A DNA stretch of 64,000 bases. Source: Cohnella faecalis. Its GTDB lineage: Bacteria > Bacillota > Bacilli > Paenibacillales > Paenibacillaceae. The notes under the pieces were generated by a model. It worked only from the letters and a program-made list of their open reading frames with translations, had not been told where the DNA came from and searched no databases. Location of the stretch: NCBI RefSeq assembly GCF_003570905.1, contig NZ_QXJM01000037.1, forward strand, positions 124,001 through 188,000, written 5' to 3'. The position numbers and the translations under genes were made by a program. Shown in pieces: positions 53,709 to 63,167 of the stretch; positions within the stretch are counted from its first letter, which is position 1, and every line of letters starts with the position of its first letter.

Positions 53709-54543
53709 ACGTTCTCTCTTCCAACCAACGCCTGATGAACGCAAAGACCGCTTCGCGGTCTTTTTCGTTATGCAGCTCGTGCTTGAAGCCCGGCCACTCC
53801 ACGAACATGCACCGCGGGCCCGCATGGTCGGCGAATTTCCGGCTCGCTTCTATCGAAGTGACACTGTCGTCGCCGCCATGCATAAGAAGTAACGGAATTC
53901 GAAGCTCGCTCGCATGGTTCAATGCCCACAGTCCCGATCGATGTATGCTGAAAAAGTATTTCGCCGTAATTTGACCGTGGCCCAGCCGGTCGCCTCGAAT
54001 CATGGCCGCCATATCGGGGTCGGAAGTCAGCCGATCCGTGGAAATCGGGCGATCGTTCATATAAGACGGAAACACATTTTCCACCAGTCTACCGACGATG
54101 AGAGACAGCGAAGGCGGGGCGAAGGCGAGCTTCAGCCACGGCCCGCTGACGATGGCACCGGCCAATTCGGGCTGTTTTCGCAGAACGTAGTTCAGGGTAA
54201 GATTGCCGCCCATGCTGTGGCCGTACAAAAAGACCGGTACTCCGGGATATCGGCTTCGCATTTGCGTCAGCATCCAGTCGATGCCTTCCAGGAGCGCCTC
54301 GTAGGAAGGCGTATGCCCGCGCTTGCCTTCCGTGCGTCCATGCCCGCGTTGATCAAAGCCGAATACGACATAGCCGGTCTGCGCGAACATCTCGCCCACA
54401 TGGCCGTAGCGGCCCATATGCTCGCCCATGCCGTGCACGAGTCCGATCATTCCCAGCGGCCGTTCCAAATCGACTGGAACCCATTCGCAAATGAATTGAT
54501 TCGTGCCGTCTTCGCATGTTCGATCGTATTCCCGATAGCTCAA
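53695..54543 (-). CDS. Alpha/beta hydrolase, monoglyceride-lipase-like
   Basis: 282 aa. Nucleophile elbow GHSMGGN, oxyanion segment HGMGEHMGRYG, late acid and histidine regions in LLLMHGGDDSVTSIEA and WPGFKHELHNEKD. Similar to serine aminopeptidase S33/Hydrolase_4 lipases that cleave monoacylglycerols or lysophospholipids. TTG 54543 follows GAGGTGA by 7 nt. The 3' end overlaps the carboxypeptidase gene by 14 bp. Confidence 0.88.
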   Translation of the reverse strand: MSYREYDRTCEDGTNQFICEWVPVDLERPLGMIGLVHGMGEHMGRYGHVGEMFAQTGYVVFGFDQRGHGRTEGKRGHTPSYEALLEGIDWMLTQMRSRYPGVPVFLYGHSMGGNLTLNYVLRKQPELAGAIVSGPWLKLAFAPPSLSLIVGRLVENVFPSYMNDRPISTDRLTSDPDMAAMIRGDRLGHGQITAKYFFSIHRSGLWALNHASELRIPLLLMHGGDDSVTSIEASRKFADHAGPRCMFVEWPGFKHELHNEKDREAVFAFIRRWLEERTSTAI

Positions 54544-54637
54544 GAGCTTTCACCTCGTCGATTTTTTAGAATGCCCGGAATCCTTGTCACTTGTTGTGCG
54601 ATAGTCGAAATGGTATGATGAACAACGGTGATGATAT

Positions 54638-55267
54638 ATGACAACGGAAAACCAAACGCCGGAAAAAACGGAAGAAGTGGAAAAGCAAGCGGAAATGATG
54701 AGGCTGCTGACTCAAGTATATCAGCATAGCATCACCGCAATCAAAAGCGGGTTTCCGGACAACGAAGTCGACGGCCAGATTATGAACCACGAGCAGTTCG
54801 GCCCGCTTCTTGTTTTCCATGTGAAAAATGAGCAAGGGCACGTTTATTCGTGCGGATTTTTCTTGAATGAGCTTCTCAATAAGTTCCAAAAGGGTACGAA
54901 CGCAGCGACGTACCTGTCTTCGTTCTTCGTCGATTTGATGGAGACGGAGGGAGGCAAGCCTCTTCCGCAGCCTCCGCAGTCCGAGGACGATGTCACGCAT
55001 TTGATCGACAACGAGTTAATTCCGCATTGCAGAAAAGCCGTGCAGGAAGAATTCGAGCCGGAAATCATTCATATTCAGTTGGATTTGCACGAGCAATACG
55101 GTCCCGTTCTGGAATCCGGCTTCCAAGCTATTACAGAGGGCAACAACGTATGCGCCGTTCCGATTCCAATTCTGATGATCCATTATTTGTTGAATCGGGA
55201 TCCGGCCGATATAATCATTAACGGGTTGTATCGAATTCGCGACGAGCACGGCCTGGGGCAACCCTAA
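54638..55267 (+). CDS. Conserved hypothetical protein, 209 aa
   Basis: An acidic soluble protein beginning MTTENQTPEKTEEVEKQAEMM. Regions such as FPDNEVDGQIMNHEQFGPLL and HEQYGPVLESGFQAITEGNN repeat a similar EQ(F/Y)GP(L/V)L pattern, hinting at an internal duplication. No recognised domain or catalytic motif. No strong RBS is seen. A good terminator follows the gene. Confidence 0.7.
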   Translation: MTTENQTPEKTEEVEKQAEMMRLLTQVYQHSITAIKSGFPDNEVDGQIMNHEQFGPLLVFHVKNEQGHVYSCGFFLNELLNKFQKGTNAATYLSSFFVDLMETEGGKPLPQPPQSEDDVTHLIDNELIPHCRKAVQEEFEPEIIHIQLDLHEQYGPVLESGFQAITEGNNVCAVPIPILMIHYLLNRDPADIIINGLYRIRDEHGLGQP

Positions 55268-55274
55268 ACAAAGC

Positions 55275-55321
55275 CAAACCTCCCATTTGCCTCGGCGAAT
55301 TCGGAGGTTTGATTCTTTTTT
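55275..55321 (+). terminator. Terminator after the 209-aa hypothetical gene
   Basis: CAAACCTCC (55275-55283) pairs with GGAGGTTTG (55303-55311), followed by ATTCTTTTTT. Confidence 0.75.
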
Positions 55322-55342
55322 CGGACAAGGCGGCGGGATGGC

Positions 55343-55893
55343 ATGAGAATGATGACGCTGGATCGTCTTGATGATCGATGGTGGCCGCAGGCTCACCGGA
55401 TCTACGATGGCGCTTTTCCCCATGGGCGCAAGCCCGATTCCGTTATTTCGGCTATGTTCGACCGGAGGATGGCGCATCTGCACCTCCTTATCAAAGACGG
55501 AGACGGCGATCCCGAATTGTTGGCGATGGCGATCTCCGGAACAACGGGCAATTTGCTCCTCATCGACTATGTAGCGGTAAGTGAGGACGCCCGCGCCTGG
55601 GCATAGGCGGCGAGATGGTGGGAGCAATCCGGCAATGGGCAAAATCGGATGGCCGGGTGCAGGGAATCATTGTCGAGGTGGAAGCCGAGGATAACGAAGA
55701 GAACCGGAGCAGAATTCGCTTCTGGGAACGTTGCGGCTTTACGTTGACGGATTATGTTCACCGGTACGTGTGGGTGCCGGAGACTTATCGGGCTATGTAC
55801 GCCAAGCTCGATTCGGACAGCTCTATGCCGGAGGACGGCAAGAGGCTGTTCGGGCACATTACGTCTTATCACAACCGGGCTTTTCGCAAATAA
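55343..55893 (+). CDS. GNAT-like acetyltransferase, frame broken once
   Basis: The N-terminal half (MRMMTLDRLDDRWWPQAHRI, NLLLIDYVAVSEDAR) stops early because one G is missing near 55595 (CGCG.CCTGG). Restored, it reads DARGLGIGGEMVGAIRQW, the acetyl-CoA loop, and continues VQGIIVEVEAED, RIRFWERCGFTLTDYV to 55893 in the next frame. Full length is 183 aa. Substrate unknown. Confidence 0.78.
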
Positions 55894-55912
55894 CTCCGGC
55901 CGTTTCGACCAT

Positions 55913-55942
55913 TTGACAAAAGCGAGCCCGATGAATTATAGT
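55913..55942 (+). promoter_or_regulatory. Sigma-A promoter of the tyrS T-box leader
   Basis: TTGACA (55913-55918) and TATAGT (55937-55942) are 18 nt apart, directly upstream of the T-box leader. Confidence 0.7.
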
Positions 55943-55949
55943 GAATCAA

Positions 55950-56217
55950 AGTTCATCCCATGCGCGTTGAAGGGAAGCAGTAGCGTTCGTTCCGCACGTT
56001 CCAGAGAGCCGGCGGTTGGTGCAAGCCGGTACGAGGCCGAATGCGAATTACGTCCCCGAGCATTGCGATCCGAACCCGTCTGCTTTTGGCGGAAGGACGC
56101 GACGGTTGACGGCCGTTATCCGTTTCGAGAGGGGAAGGCGCCTGGCGCTTTTCCAACTAGGGTGGTACCGCGATGACTCGTCCCTTGCTTAGGCAAGGAC
56201 GGGTCTTTTTTGTATTT
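55950..56217 (+). promoter_or_regulatory. Tyrosine T-box leader of tyrS
   Basis: The leader has the stem I elements AGAGAGCCGG and GGTGCAAGCCGG, and a UAC (Tyr) specifier at 56030-56032 in GGTACGA. The T-box AGGGTGGTACCGCG lies at 56159-56172. A terminator follows (about 56174-56217, CGTCCC..GGACGGGTC then TTTTTT). Uncharged tRNA-Tyr would stabilise the antiterminator and turn on tyrS. Confidence 0.95.
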
Positions 56218-56238
56218 TCAGTCGGAGGAGAGAGAACG

Positions 56239-57519
56239 ATGAGCGACAAGGTTGCAGCACTGACGTTTATTGAGGATTTGGAATACCGGGGTCTGATTTA
56301 TCAGTTGACGGACCGCGAAGGCTTGTTGGAAAAATTGCAAAACGAGAGGGTCAAGCTTTACAGCGGCTTCGATCCGACGGCGGACAGTCTGCATATCGGT
56401 CACCTGCTGCCTGTATTGTGCTTGCGCCGTTTTCAACTTGCCGGACATTTGCCGATCGCTCTCGTAGGCGGCGGAACGGGCTTGATCGGCGATCCGAGCG
56501 GACGATCGACCGAGCGCTCCCTGAATACGTCGGATACGGTCGCCCAATGGACGGAGCGCCTGAAGGAGCAGCTATCTTCCTTCCTCGATTTCGAGACGGA
56601 CGTTAACCCGGCGGTCATGGCCAGCAACTACGATTGGCTCGCGCCGCTCGACGTCATTACGTTCCTGCGGGACATTGGCAAGAACTTCACCGTCAACTAT
56701 ATGCTGGCGAAGGATTCCGTCAACTCGCGAATGGAAAGCGGCATCTCGTTCACGGAATTCAGTTACATGATTTTGCAGTCTTACGACTTCTTCAAGCTGA
56801 ACAAGGATTTCGGCTGCTCGCTGCAAATCGGCGGAAGCGACCAATGGGGCAATATTACGGCCGGGCTCGACCTGATCGGCAAGATGGGCGGCACCAAATC
56901 GTTCGGCTTCACAATGCCGCTCGTCACGAAGAGCGACGGCAAGAAGTTCGGCAAGTCCGAGTCCGGCGCGGTCTGGCTTGATCGGAACAAGACGAGCGCG
57001 TACCAGTTCTATCAATTTTGGCTGAACACAGACGACAACGACGTTATCAAGTTTCTCAAATACTTCACCTTCCTGACTCGCGAGCAGATCGAAGAGCTCG
57101 AAGCGGAGCTGCGCGAGCGTCCGGAGCAGCGGGCCGCGCAACGTACGCTCGCTCGCGAAGTGACCGGTCTGGTACATGGGCAAGAAGCGGTTGTCAGCGC
57201 CGAGAAAATTTCGCAGGCGCTCTTCTCCGGCGACGTCAAGCTGCTGAGCGAAAGCGAGCTCGTCGAAGCGTTGGACGGCGTTCCGTCCGTCCTGCTGGAA
57301 GACGGCGAGCCGCTGCCGCTGCTTGATTTCGTCATCGCGGCCGGAGCCGCGCCGTCGAAGCGCCAAGCGAAGCAGGATATTGAGAGCGGCGCCGTCTACA
57401 TCAACGGCGAACGGCTGAAAGAAGCGGAGCTTGCGGTAAGCTCCGACTACAGGCTGCACGGCAAGTACGTCGTTCTCCGCCGAGGCAAAAAGAACTATTT
57501 CCTCGTGCAATACCGTTAA
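56239..57519 (+). CDS. tyrS: Tyrosyl-tRNA synthetase
   Basis: 426 aa. Class I motifs are SLHIGHLLP (HIGH) and KFGKSES (KMSKS variant). Tyrosine-binding parts include YSGFDPTADS and GGSDQWGNI. The C-terminal S4 RNA-binding domain starts near PSKRQAKQDIESGAVYING. ATG 56239 follows GGAGGAGAG. It is controlled by the upstream tyrosine T-box. Confidence 0.98.
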   Translation: MSDKVAALTFIEDLEYRGLIYQLTDREGLLEKLQNERVKLYSGFDPTADSLHIGHLLPVLCLRRFQLAGHLPIALVGGGTGLIGDPSGRSTERSLNTSDTVAQWTERLKEQLSSFLDFETDVNPAVMASNYDWLAPLDVITFLRDIGKNFTVNYMLAKDSVNSRMESGISFTEFSYMILQSYDFFKLNKDFGCSLQIGGSDQWGNITAGLDLIGKMGGTKSFGFTMPLVTKSDGKKFGKSESGAVWLDRNKTSAYQFYQFWLNTDDNDVIKFLKYFTFLTREQIEELEAELRERPEQRAAQRTLAREVTGLVHGQEAVVSAEKISQALFSGDVKLLSESELVEALDGVPSVLLEDGEPLPLLDFVIAAGAAPSKRQAKQDIESGAVYINGERLKEAELAVSSDYRLHGKYVVLRRGKKNYFLVQYR

Positions 57520-57534
57520 TCGTCTGCAACAATG

Positions 57535-57584
57535 AAGAAGGTTCCTCACTTGTCCGAACCGACAAGAGGGGAACCTTCTTTGTT
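57535..57584. terminator. Bidirectional terminator between tyrS and the P-type ATPase
   Basis: GAAGGTTCC..ACTTGTC pairs with GACAAG..GGAACCTTC around a short loop, flanked by A- and T-rich ends. It serves both converging genes. Confidence 0.8.
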
Positions 57585-57609
57585 GCGCGATCGTTTAGCC
57601 GTCTTTGCG

Positions 57610-59647
57610 TTACGGAGTCCGCGGGCTCCGCAGAAGCAGGGTCAGACTTACGAGGGTGACGAATACCGTCGCACCCATGTCCGACAGGATGGCGATCCAT
57701 AACGTGAGCAAGCCGGGAACGGCCAGCGCGAGGGCGAGCAGCTTCAGACCGAGCGCGACTCCGATGTTGAACCGGATAATTCGGTTCACTTGGCGTCCGG
57801 TTCGAATCGCCTCGGGAAGCTTGCCGAGGTGATCCTGCATCAGCACCATATCGGCCGTCTCGATGGCGGCGTCCGTTCCTTTGCCCATCGCGATTCCGAG
57901 CTGGGCGGACGCTAGAGCGGGAGCGTCGTTAATGCCGTCGCCCACCATTCCAACCGTTGCGCTTTCGGCCAAGTCGCGGATAATGGTTGCTTTGTTTTCC
58001 GGCAGCAAGGCGGCATGCCATTGTTGGATGCCAACGGCTGAGGCGACTTTATCTGCGCTGCGCGCATGGTCGCCTGTCAGCATCACGGTACGGATGCCCA
58101 TTCCATTAAGCTCCCGGATAGCCTGGGCGCTCTCCGCCCTTATTTCGTCCGCTACTCCGAAGAGGCCGAGTACGTTTTGTGCGTCCGATACGATGACAAG
58201 AGTAAGACCTTCATCCTTGAATTCGCGAATAGCAGCGACGGTCGATTCCGTCAACGCCAGCGCGGACACACTCTTCTCATTGCCGATTCGGTACTCGGCT
58301 CCATCTCTCCAGCCAAAGACGCCGACTCCGGCGACCGTTTCGATTCGCTCCATTTCCCAAGTCTCGCTTTCGAAGCGGGAAAGCTCTCTCATGATCGCTT
58401 TGGACAGCGGATGAGAGGACGTTCTTTCAATGGCTCCCGCGACGGGATAGAACCGATCGGGGTCGTATACGATCGTGCGCTCGACGCGCGGCTCGCCCTT
58501 GGTCAGAGTTCCTGTTTTGTCAAAGGCGATCGTATCCAGTTTGCCTAGCTGCTCAAGAAATGCGCCTCCTTTGATGAGAATGCCATTACGGGCCGTTCTC
58601 GTAATTCCCGACAGGATGGCGACCGGCGAAGACAGGATGAGCGCGCACGGACATCCAACAATAAGAACGGCCAGCGCTTCGTACAGCCATTTTTTCCATT
58701 CCCCGCCGAAAGCGAGCGGAGGGACGAGCAGGACAAGCAATGCCGCGATCATGATGAAAGGGGTGTAGTACCTGGCGAAGCGATTGATGAACAATTCCGT
58801 CGGAGTTTTCGTCTCCTGGGCTTCCTGAACGAGGTGCAGCATTCGGGACAGGGAGGAGTCGGCATACTCTTTTTCGATGCGGACTTGAAGAATGCCTTCG
58901 TTGTTGAGGCTGCCTCCAAAGACAGAGTCTCCTTCCGACTTGTCGACCGGCAGCGATTCTCCCGTAATGGCCGCTTCGTTCACCGAGCTGACGCCGCGCG
59001 ACACGGTGCCGTCGGAAGGTATGGAGGAGCCGGGCTTGACGATAACGATATCTCCGACCTTCAGCTGATCAATGGGTAAGACCGTCTCCGAGTTGGTGAC
59101 CGGATCGAGCCGGATCGCTTCCTTCGGTGCAGAGTCGAGCAATGTCTCCATCGACCGCCGCGCTTTATTGGAGCCGTAGCCCTCAAGCAGCTCGTTCAAG
59201 CCGAACAAGATAGCGACAAGCGACGCTTCTTTCCAGTCGCCGATAGCTACCGCCCGACAAGAGCGATCGTCATCAGCGAATCGATATCGAATTTAAGCCG
59301 GAACAGCTTAACTAAGCCACGAACGAATGTCGGCCCGCCGCTAATAGCCATCGTGACCAAATAAACGGGAATAATAACGGCGTCCGGCACCGGCTATTCA
59401 TTAACACGGCAACGATGTACAGTGCGACCGAAATCAATAGAAGTGCGATTGTCTTCGTTCCGCTGTCGTGGTTATGGGAGTGGGAGTGCTCTTCATGAGA
59501 ATGCTCATGGTGCGAATGTCCAGCGTGTGAGTGTCCTTCATGGGAGTGCCCTTGGCGAGAGTGCTCGTGATTGTGACGCTTGGACTGCAATGGTTCGCAA
59601 TGTTTGCACGATCCTGTCGCATGATCGTCGTTCGAAGCTCGACTCAT
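57610..59647 (-). CDS. Cadmium/zinc-transporting P1B-type ATPase, frame broken twice
   Basis: P1B ATPase exporting Zn/Cd. The C-terminal 530 residues have TGES, the CPC metal site (GCPCALILS), phosphorylation site FDKTGTLTKGE, HP motif SSHPLSKA and GDGINDAPAL. The N-terminus (from ATG 59647) holds GSCKHCEPL and a histidine-rich stretch (HEHSRQGHSHEGHSH..). Two G/C losses, near 59393 (AGC.CGGTG) and 59254 (GTCGGG.CGG), break the frame; restoring them joins MNSPVPDAVIIPVYLVTM to FDIDSLMTIALVGAVAIGDW and gives about 679 aa. GAGGT precedes the start. Confidence 0.9.
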
Positions 59648-59671
59648 AAGATGACCTCGTTTCTTATTAAC

Positions 59672-59691
59672 AAATGAATACTTGTTCATAT
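59672..59691 (-). promoter_or_regulatory. ArsR/SmtB-type operator upstream of the P-type ATPase
   Basis: On the minus strand ATGAACA-AG-TATTCAT forms an imperfect 7-2-7 palindrome, similar to CzrA/SmtB/CadC operators. It is 27 bp upstream of the start codon. No regulator gene is adjacent. Confidence 0.65.
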
Positions 59692-59842
59692 GATATTACT
59701 TTGTGCCTGGATTTGTCAAAGAAATTTATACCGTCTGCATCGAAACGATAATATAGTATCTCGCCGGGAGGTTGTTCCGATCTCGCTTCGCCGTTAAAAT
59801 AAAAGGGCGATCATGCCATATGAACATGAAGGAGCAACGAAA

Positions 59843-60826
59843 TTGATACGATTCGGCGTTATTGGGACCAATTGGATTACGGATCGATTTGTACAGGCGG
59901 CTGGGCACTGCGAAAATTTCAAACTAACGGCCGTCTATTCGCGGACGGAAGCGAAAGGTCGGGAATTTGCGGATAAATATGGAGCGGCGCACGTGTTCAC
60001 CGATATAGCGGAATTGGCCGGCTGCTCCGAGGTTGACGCCGTATATGTAGCCAGTCCGAATTCCATGCATTCGGAACATGCGATCGAGTGCATGAAAAGG
60101 GGAGTTCACGTTCTTTGTGAGAAGCCGGCAGCTTCCAATGCGGCTGAATTCGAGCGAATGTCCCTGACGGCGAGGGAGCATGGCGTTCTTCTGATGGAAG
60201 CGATGAAAAGCTCGTTCCTGCCTAGTATGAACGCCATTCGCGATAATCTAAGCAAGATCGGTCCGGTTCGCCGATATTCGGGAGGCTATTGCCAATATTC
60301 CTCGCGTTACGATTCGTACAAGGAAGGAATTGTGCTGAACGCTTTCAAGCCGGAGTATTCGAACGGGGCGCTCATGGACCTCGGCGTCTATGGACTTTAT
60401 CCGCTCGTCCTTCTTTTTGGCGAGCCGCAATCGTTGACGGCCAGCGCCTACCTGCTCGAATCCGGCGTGGACGGCCAGGGAACGATACTTGCGAAGTACG
60501 AAGGGATGGAAGCGGTCGTTCCTTATTCGAAAATATCGGATTCGGCGGTCGCGAACGAGATTCAGGGTGAGCTTGGCAGCATTCTGATCGATAAAATCAG
60601 CGAGCCCGGTCGCGTAACGATCCAGTACCGGGACGGGCGGTCGGAACAAATCGGCAGCGTGGCGGACAAGCCTTCGATGTTTTATGAGGTTAATCATTTT
60701 ATAGAATGCATTAGAAGCGGGAAAATCGAATCGGATGTGAACACCCACGCGACTTCGCTTGCCGTATTGAGAATGATGGACGAGGCGCGCAAACAAATCG
60801 GGCTTGTGTTTCCGGCGGACCGTTGA
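59843..60826 (+). CDS. Gfo/Idh/MocA-family oxidoreductase
   Basis: 327 aa. NAD(P)-binding start IRFGVIGTNWITDRFVQAA, and the dehydrogenase motif GVHVLCEKPAASN. The C-terminal domain includes SNGALMDLGVYGLYPLVLLFGE. Similar to B. subtilis YulF; substrate probably a sugar or inositol derivative. TTG 59843 follows AAGGAG by 9 nt; an earlier ATG at 59813 would place the RBS inside the gene. Confidence 0.87.
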   Translation: MIRFGVIGTNWITDRFVQAAGHCENFKLTAVYSRTEAKGREFADKYGAAHVFTDIAELAGCSEVDAVYVASPNSMHSEHAIECMKRGVHVLCEKPAASNAAEFERMSLTAREHGVLLMEAMKSSFLPSMNAIRDNLSKIGPVRRYSGGYCQYSSRYDSYKEGIVLNAFKPEYSNGALMDLGVYGLYPLVLLFGEPQSLTASAYLLESGVDGQGTILAKYEGMEAVVPYSKISDSAVANEIQGELGSILIDKISEPGRVTIQYRDGRSEQIGSVADKPSMFYEVNHFIECIRSGKIESDVNTHATSLAVLRMMDEARKQIGLVFPADR

Positions 60827-60854
60827 CGAAATAGGACTGAGAGGAGGAAGGCTG

Positions 60855-61934
60855 ATGACAGAGGGCAAGCTTGATCCGGCAAGACCGCTTTCGCCTGGAT
60901 TGGACAAGGATTATGTGCTGGGAATATTGGAAAAGCTACTGAGGACGCCGAGCCCGAGCGGGTTCTGCATGGAAGTTATGAGTGTTGTCGAAGAGGAAGT
61001 CCGCAAGCTCGGCTACGAAATGGAGACGACTCCGAAGGGCAACGGGATCGTTACAATAACAGGTGTTGGCGGAGGAGCTGCTCTCGGTTTAACCGCGCAT
61101 GTCGACACGCTTGGCGCCATGGTGCGTTCCATCAAGCCGACGGGAATGATCCGGTTCACGCCGGTCGGAGGCTACTCCATGCATACGGTAGAGGGCGAGT
61201 ATTGCCTTGTGCATACGCGAGACGGGAGAAGTTACGAAGGTACGGTGCTGTCGACGAAGCCTTCCGTTCACGTCTATTCGGATATGAGGGATTTGAAGCG
61301 AGTAGAAGAGAATATGGAAATACGGATCGACGAATCGGTTCGAACGAAGGAAGATGTCGAGAAATTGGGCATTTCGGTCGGCGATTTCATTTCCTGGGAT
61401 GCACGCACTCGCATTTTGCCGAACGGGTGGGTAAAATCGAGGCACCTGGACGACAAAGCCAGCGTGGCGGCGCTGTTCGGCTTGTTGAAATGGCTGAAAA
61501 GATCGGGCTCGAAGCCTTCCCGGAACGTAAAAATTATTTTTTCTACCTATGAAGAAGTCGGTCACGGGAGCTCTTACCTTCCGCCGGATATCGACGAGAT
61601 GATCGCTGTCGACATGGGCGCGATCGGCGACGACTTGCAGACGACCGAACGCGACGTTTCCATCTGCGCGAAGGATTCCTCCGGCCCTTACGATTACGGA
61701 ATGACGACAAGGCTGATCGAGCTTGCGAAGCGGGAGGGCATTGCGCATGCGGTCGATATTTATCCGCACTACGGCTCCGACGCTTCCGCCGCGCTTCGCG
61801 GAGGAAGCAACATTCGCGCCGCTCTCATCGGGCCCGGCGTTCACTCTTCGCATGGTATGGAAAGAACGCACGCTGACGCGATCCTCGGGACGGCTTCCTT
61901 GCTGCTCGCTTATGTCATGCAACCGACGGGTTAA
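60855..61934 (+). CDS. M42-family metallopeptidase (aminopeptidase)
   Basis: 359 aa. Metal-ligand motifs are LTAHVDTLGAMV (H-x-D), HLDDKASVAA, FSTYEEVGHGSS (E-E) and AVDMGAIG, with a late ligand in PGVHSSHGMER. M42 enzymes are multimeric cytoplasmic aminopeptidases (glutamyl or leucyl types). ATG 60855 follows GAGGAGG. It lies 28 bp after the oxidoreductase gene. Confidence 0.92.
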   Translation: MTEGKLDPARPLSPGLDKDYVLGILEKLLRTPSPSGFCMEVMSVVEEEVRKLGYEMETTPKGNGIVTITGVGGGAALGLTAHVDTLGAMVRSIKPTGMIRFTPVGGYSMHTVEGEYCLVHTRDGRSYEGTVLSTKPSVHVYSDMRDLKRVEENMEIRIDESVRTKEDVEKLGISVGDFISWDARTRILPNGWVKSRHLDDKASVAALFGLLKWLKRSGSKPSRNVKIIFSTYEEVGHGSSYLPPDIDEMIAVDMGAIGDDLQTTERDVSICAKDSSGPYDYGMTTRLIELAKREGIAHAVDIYPHYGSDASAALRGGSNIRAALIGPGVHSSHGMERTHADAILGTASLLLAYVMQPTG

Positions 61935-61974
61935 GCCCAAGCCTAGATGCAGCGGTGTAAATAAGTGTTAACGG

Positions 61975-62325
61975 TTATAACCGAACGGAAGAGACTTCTT
62001 CTTCGTTCGGCAGCCACTTGGCAGCCCAGTCGTTCATTTCGCTAATGACGCGGCGGAAGTCGAAGCCTTGGGGAGTGAGCGAATATTCGACGGTCACCGG
62101 AGTGGTCGCGTAGACGGTTCTTTTGACGATGCCGCCGCTCTCCAGGCGGCGAAGCGTATCGGACAACGCTTTGGAGCTGATCGATTCCAGCGCCTGCTGC
62201 AATTGGTGGTAACGTCTCGATCCGTTATAGAGCTGCGCTATCACTTCGAATGACCATTTTCCGCCGAATAGATCCAGTACGCGATGAAGCCGATTCAGAC
62301 ATACGGATTGTTGTTGCTCGTTCAT
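61975..62325 (-). CDS. HxlR-family transcriptional regulator
   Basis: 116 aa winged-helix of the HxlR type. Core: CLNRLHRVLDLFGGKWSFEVIAQLYNGSRRYHQLQQALESISSKALSDTLRRLESGGIV, with VEYSLTPQGF. It is divergent from the nitroreductase gene, 149 bp away, which is a common regulator-target pair. ATG 62325 follows AAGG; an ATG six bases earlier is also possible. Confidence 0.88.
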   Translation of the reverse strand: MNEQQQSVCLNRLHRVLDLFGGKWSFEVIAQLYNGSRRYHQLQQALESISSKALSDTLRRLESGGIVKRTVYATTPVTVEYSLTPQGFDFRRVISEMNDWAAKWLPNEEEVSSVRL

Positions 62326-62474
62326 GTACATCCTTGATTCAACTCCCTAACAAGTTGGTAAGTAGATATAAGAAATATTACTGAATGAAAAAAATGTGCG
62401 TACTTCCTATTCTAAAGTAACGAGTTTACAATAACAACTGTGAAGATTATATCGCAGTTTGGAGGAATATCCCA

Positions 62475-63074
62475 ATGGCAAAAGAATTTTGGACAGCGGT
62501 ACGCGAGCGTCGCTCGTTGTACGCGCTAAGCAAACAATCGCCTATTTCCGATGCGCGCATCCAGGAAATCGTAGAGGAAGCCGTCAAGCATACGCCTTCT
62601 TCGTTCAACTCGCAAAGCGCACGACTTGTGCTTCTGCTCGGAGAGCAACACAACAAGCTATGGGACATTACGACAGAAGTACTGAAAGGGATCGTCCCCG
62701 CGAACCAATTCGAGCCGACCCAACAAAAAATGGACGCTTTCCGCGGCGCTTACGGTACGGTGCTGTTCTTCGAAGACAAATCCGTCATCGAAGGGCTGCA
62801 GGCGTCGTTCCCGTCGTACCAGGACAAATTCCCGATCTGGTCGCACCACACGAGCGCTATGCATCAATTCGTCGTTTGGACCGGGCTGGAAAGCGAAGGA
62901 CTCGGAGCGAGCCTGCAGCACTACAACCCGATTATCGACGAGAAAGTAAAAGCGGAATGGAATCTACCGGCTTCCTGGTCGCTTGAAGCTCAGCTTCCGT
63001 TCGGCACTCCAGTCGCACCAGCCGGCGAAAAGCAATTCAAGCCGCTTGAAGAGCGAATCAAAGTATTCAGCTAA
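62475..63074 (+). CDS. Nitroreductase family protein
   Basis: 199 aa FMN-dependent nitroreductase of the small YdgI/YodC type. Flavin-binding start VRERRSLYALSKQSPISD, middle HTPSSFNSQSARLVLLLGEQHNKLW, and GLGASLQHYNP. The family reduces nitro compounds or quinones with NAD(P)H. GGAGGA precedes ATG 62475. The divergent HxlR gene is its likely regulator. Confidence 0.93.
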   Translation: MAKEFWTAVRERRSLYALSKQSPISDARIQEIVEEAVKHTPSSFNSQSARLVLLLGEQHNKLWDITTEVLKGIVPANQFEPTQQKMDAFRGAYGTVLFFEDKSVIEGLQASFPSYQDKFPIWSHHTSAMHQFVVWTGLESEGLGASLQHYNPIIDEKVKAEWNLPASWSLEAQLPFGTPVAPAGEKQFKPLEERIKVFS

Positions 63075-63092
63075 TTAAAAGATATGATGGCA

Positions 63093-63142
63093 ATAGGACT
63101 GTCCTTTTAGGTCTGTTATGACCAAGGGGATAGTCCTATTTT
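63093..63142 (+). terminator. Strong terminator after the nitroreductase gene
   Basis: AATAGGACTGTCC (63093-63105) pairs with GGATAGTCCTATT (63128-63140, one G-U), ending TTTT. Confidence 0.85.
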
Positions 63143-63167
63143 GCGTCTGGTCTCGTCAAGACATGCC

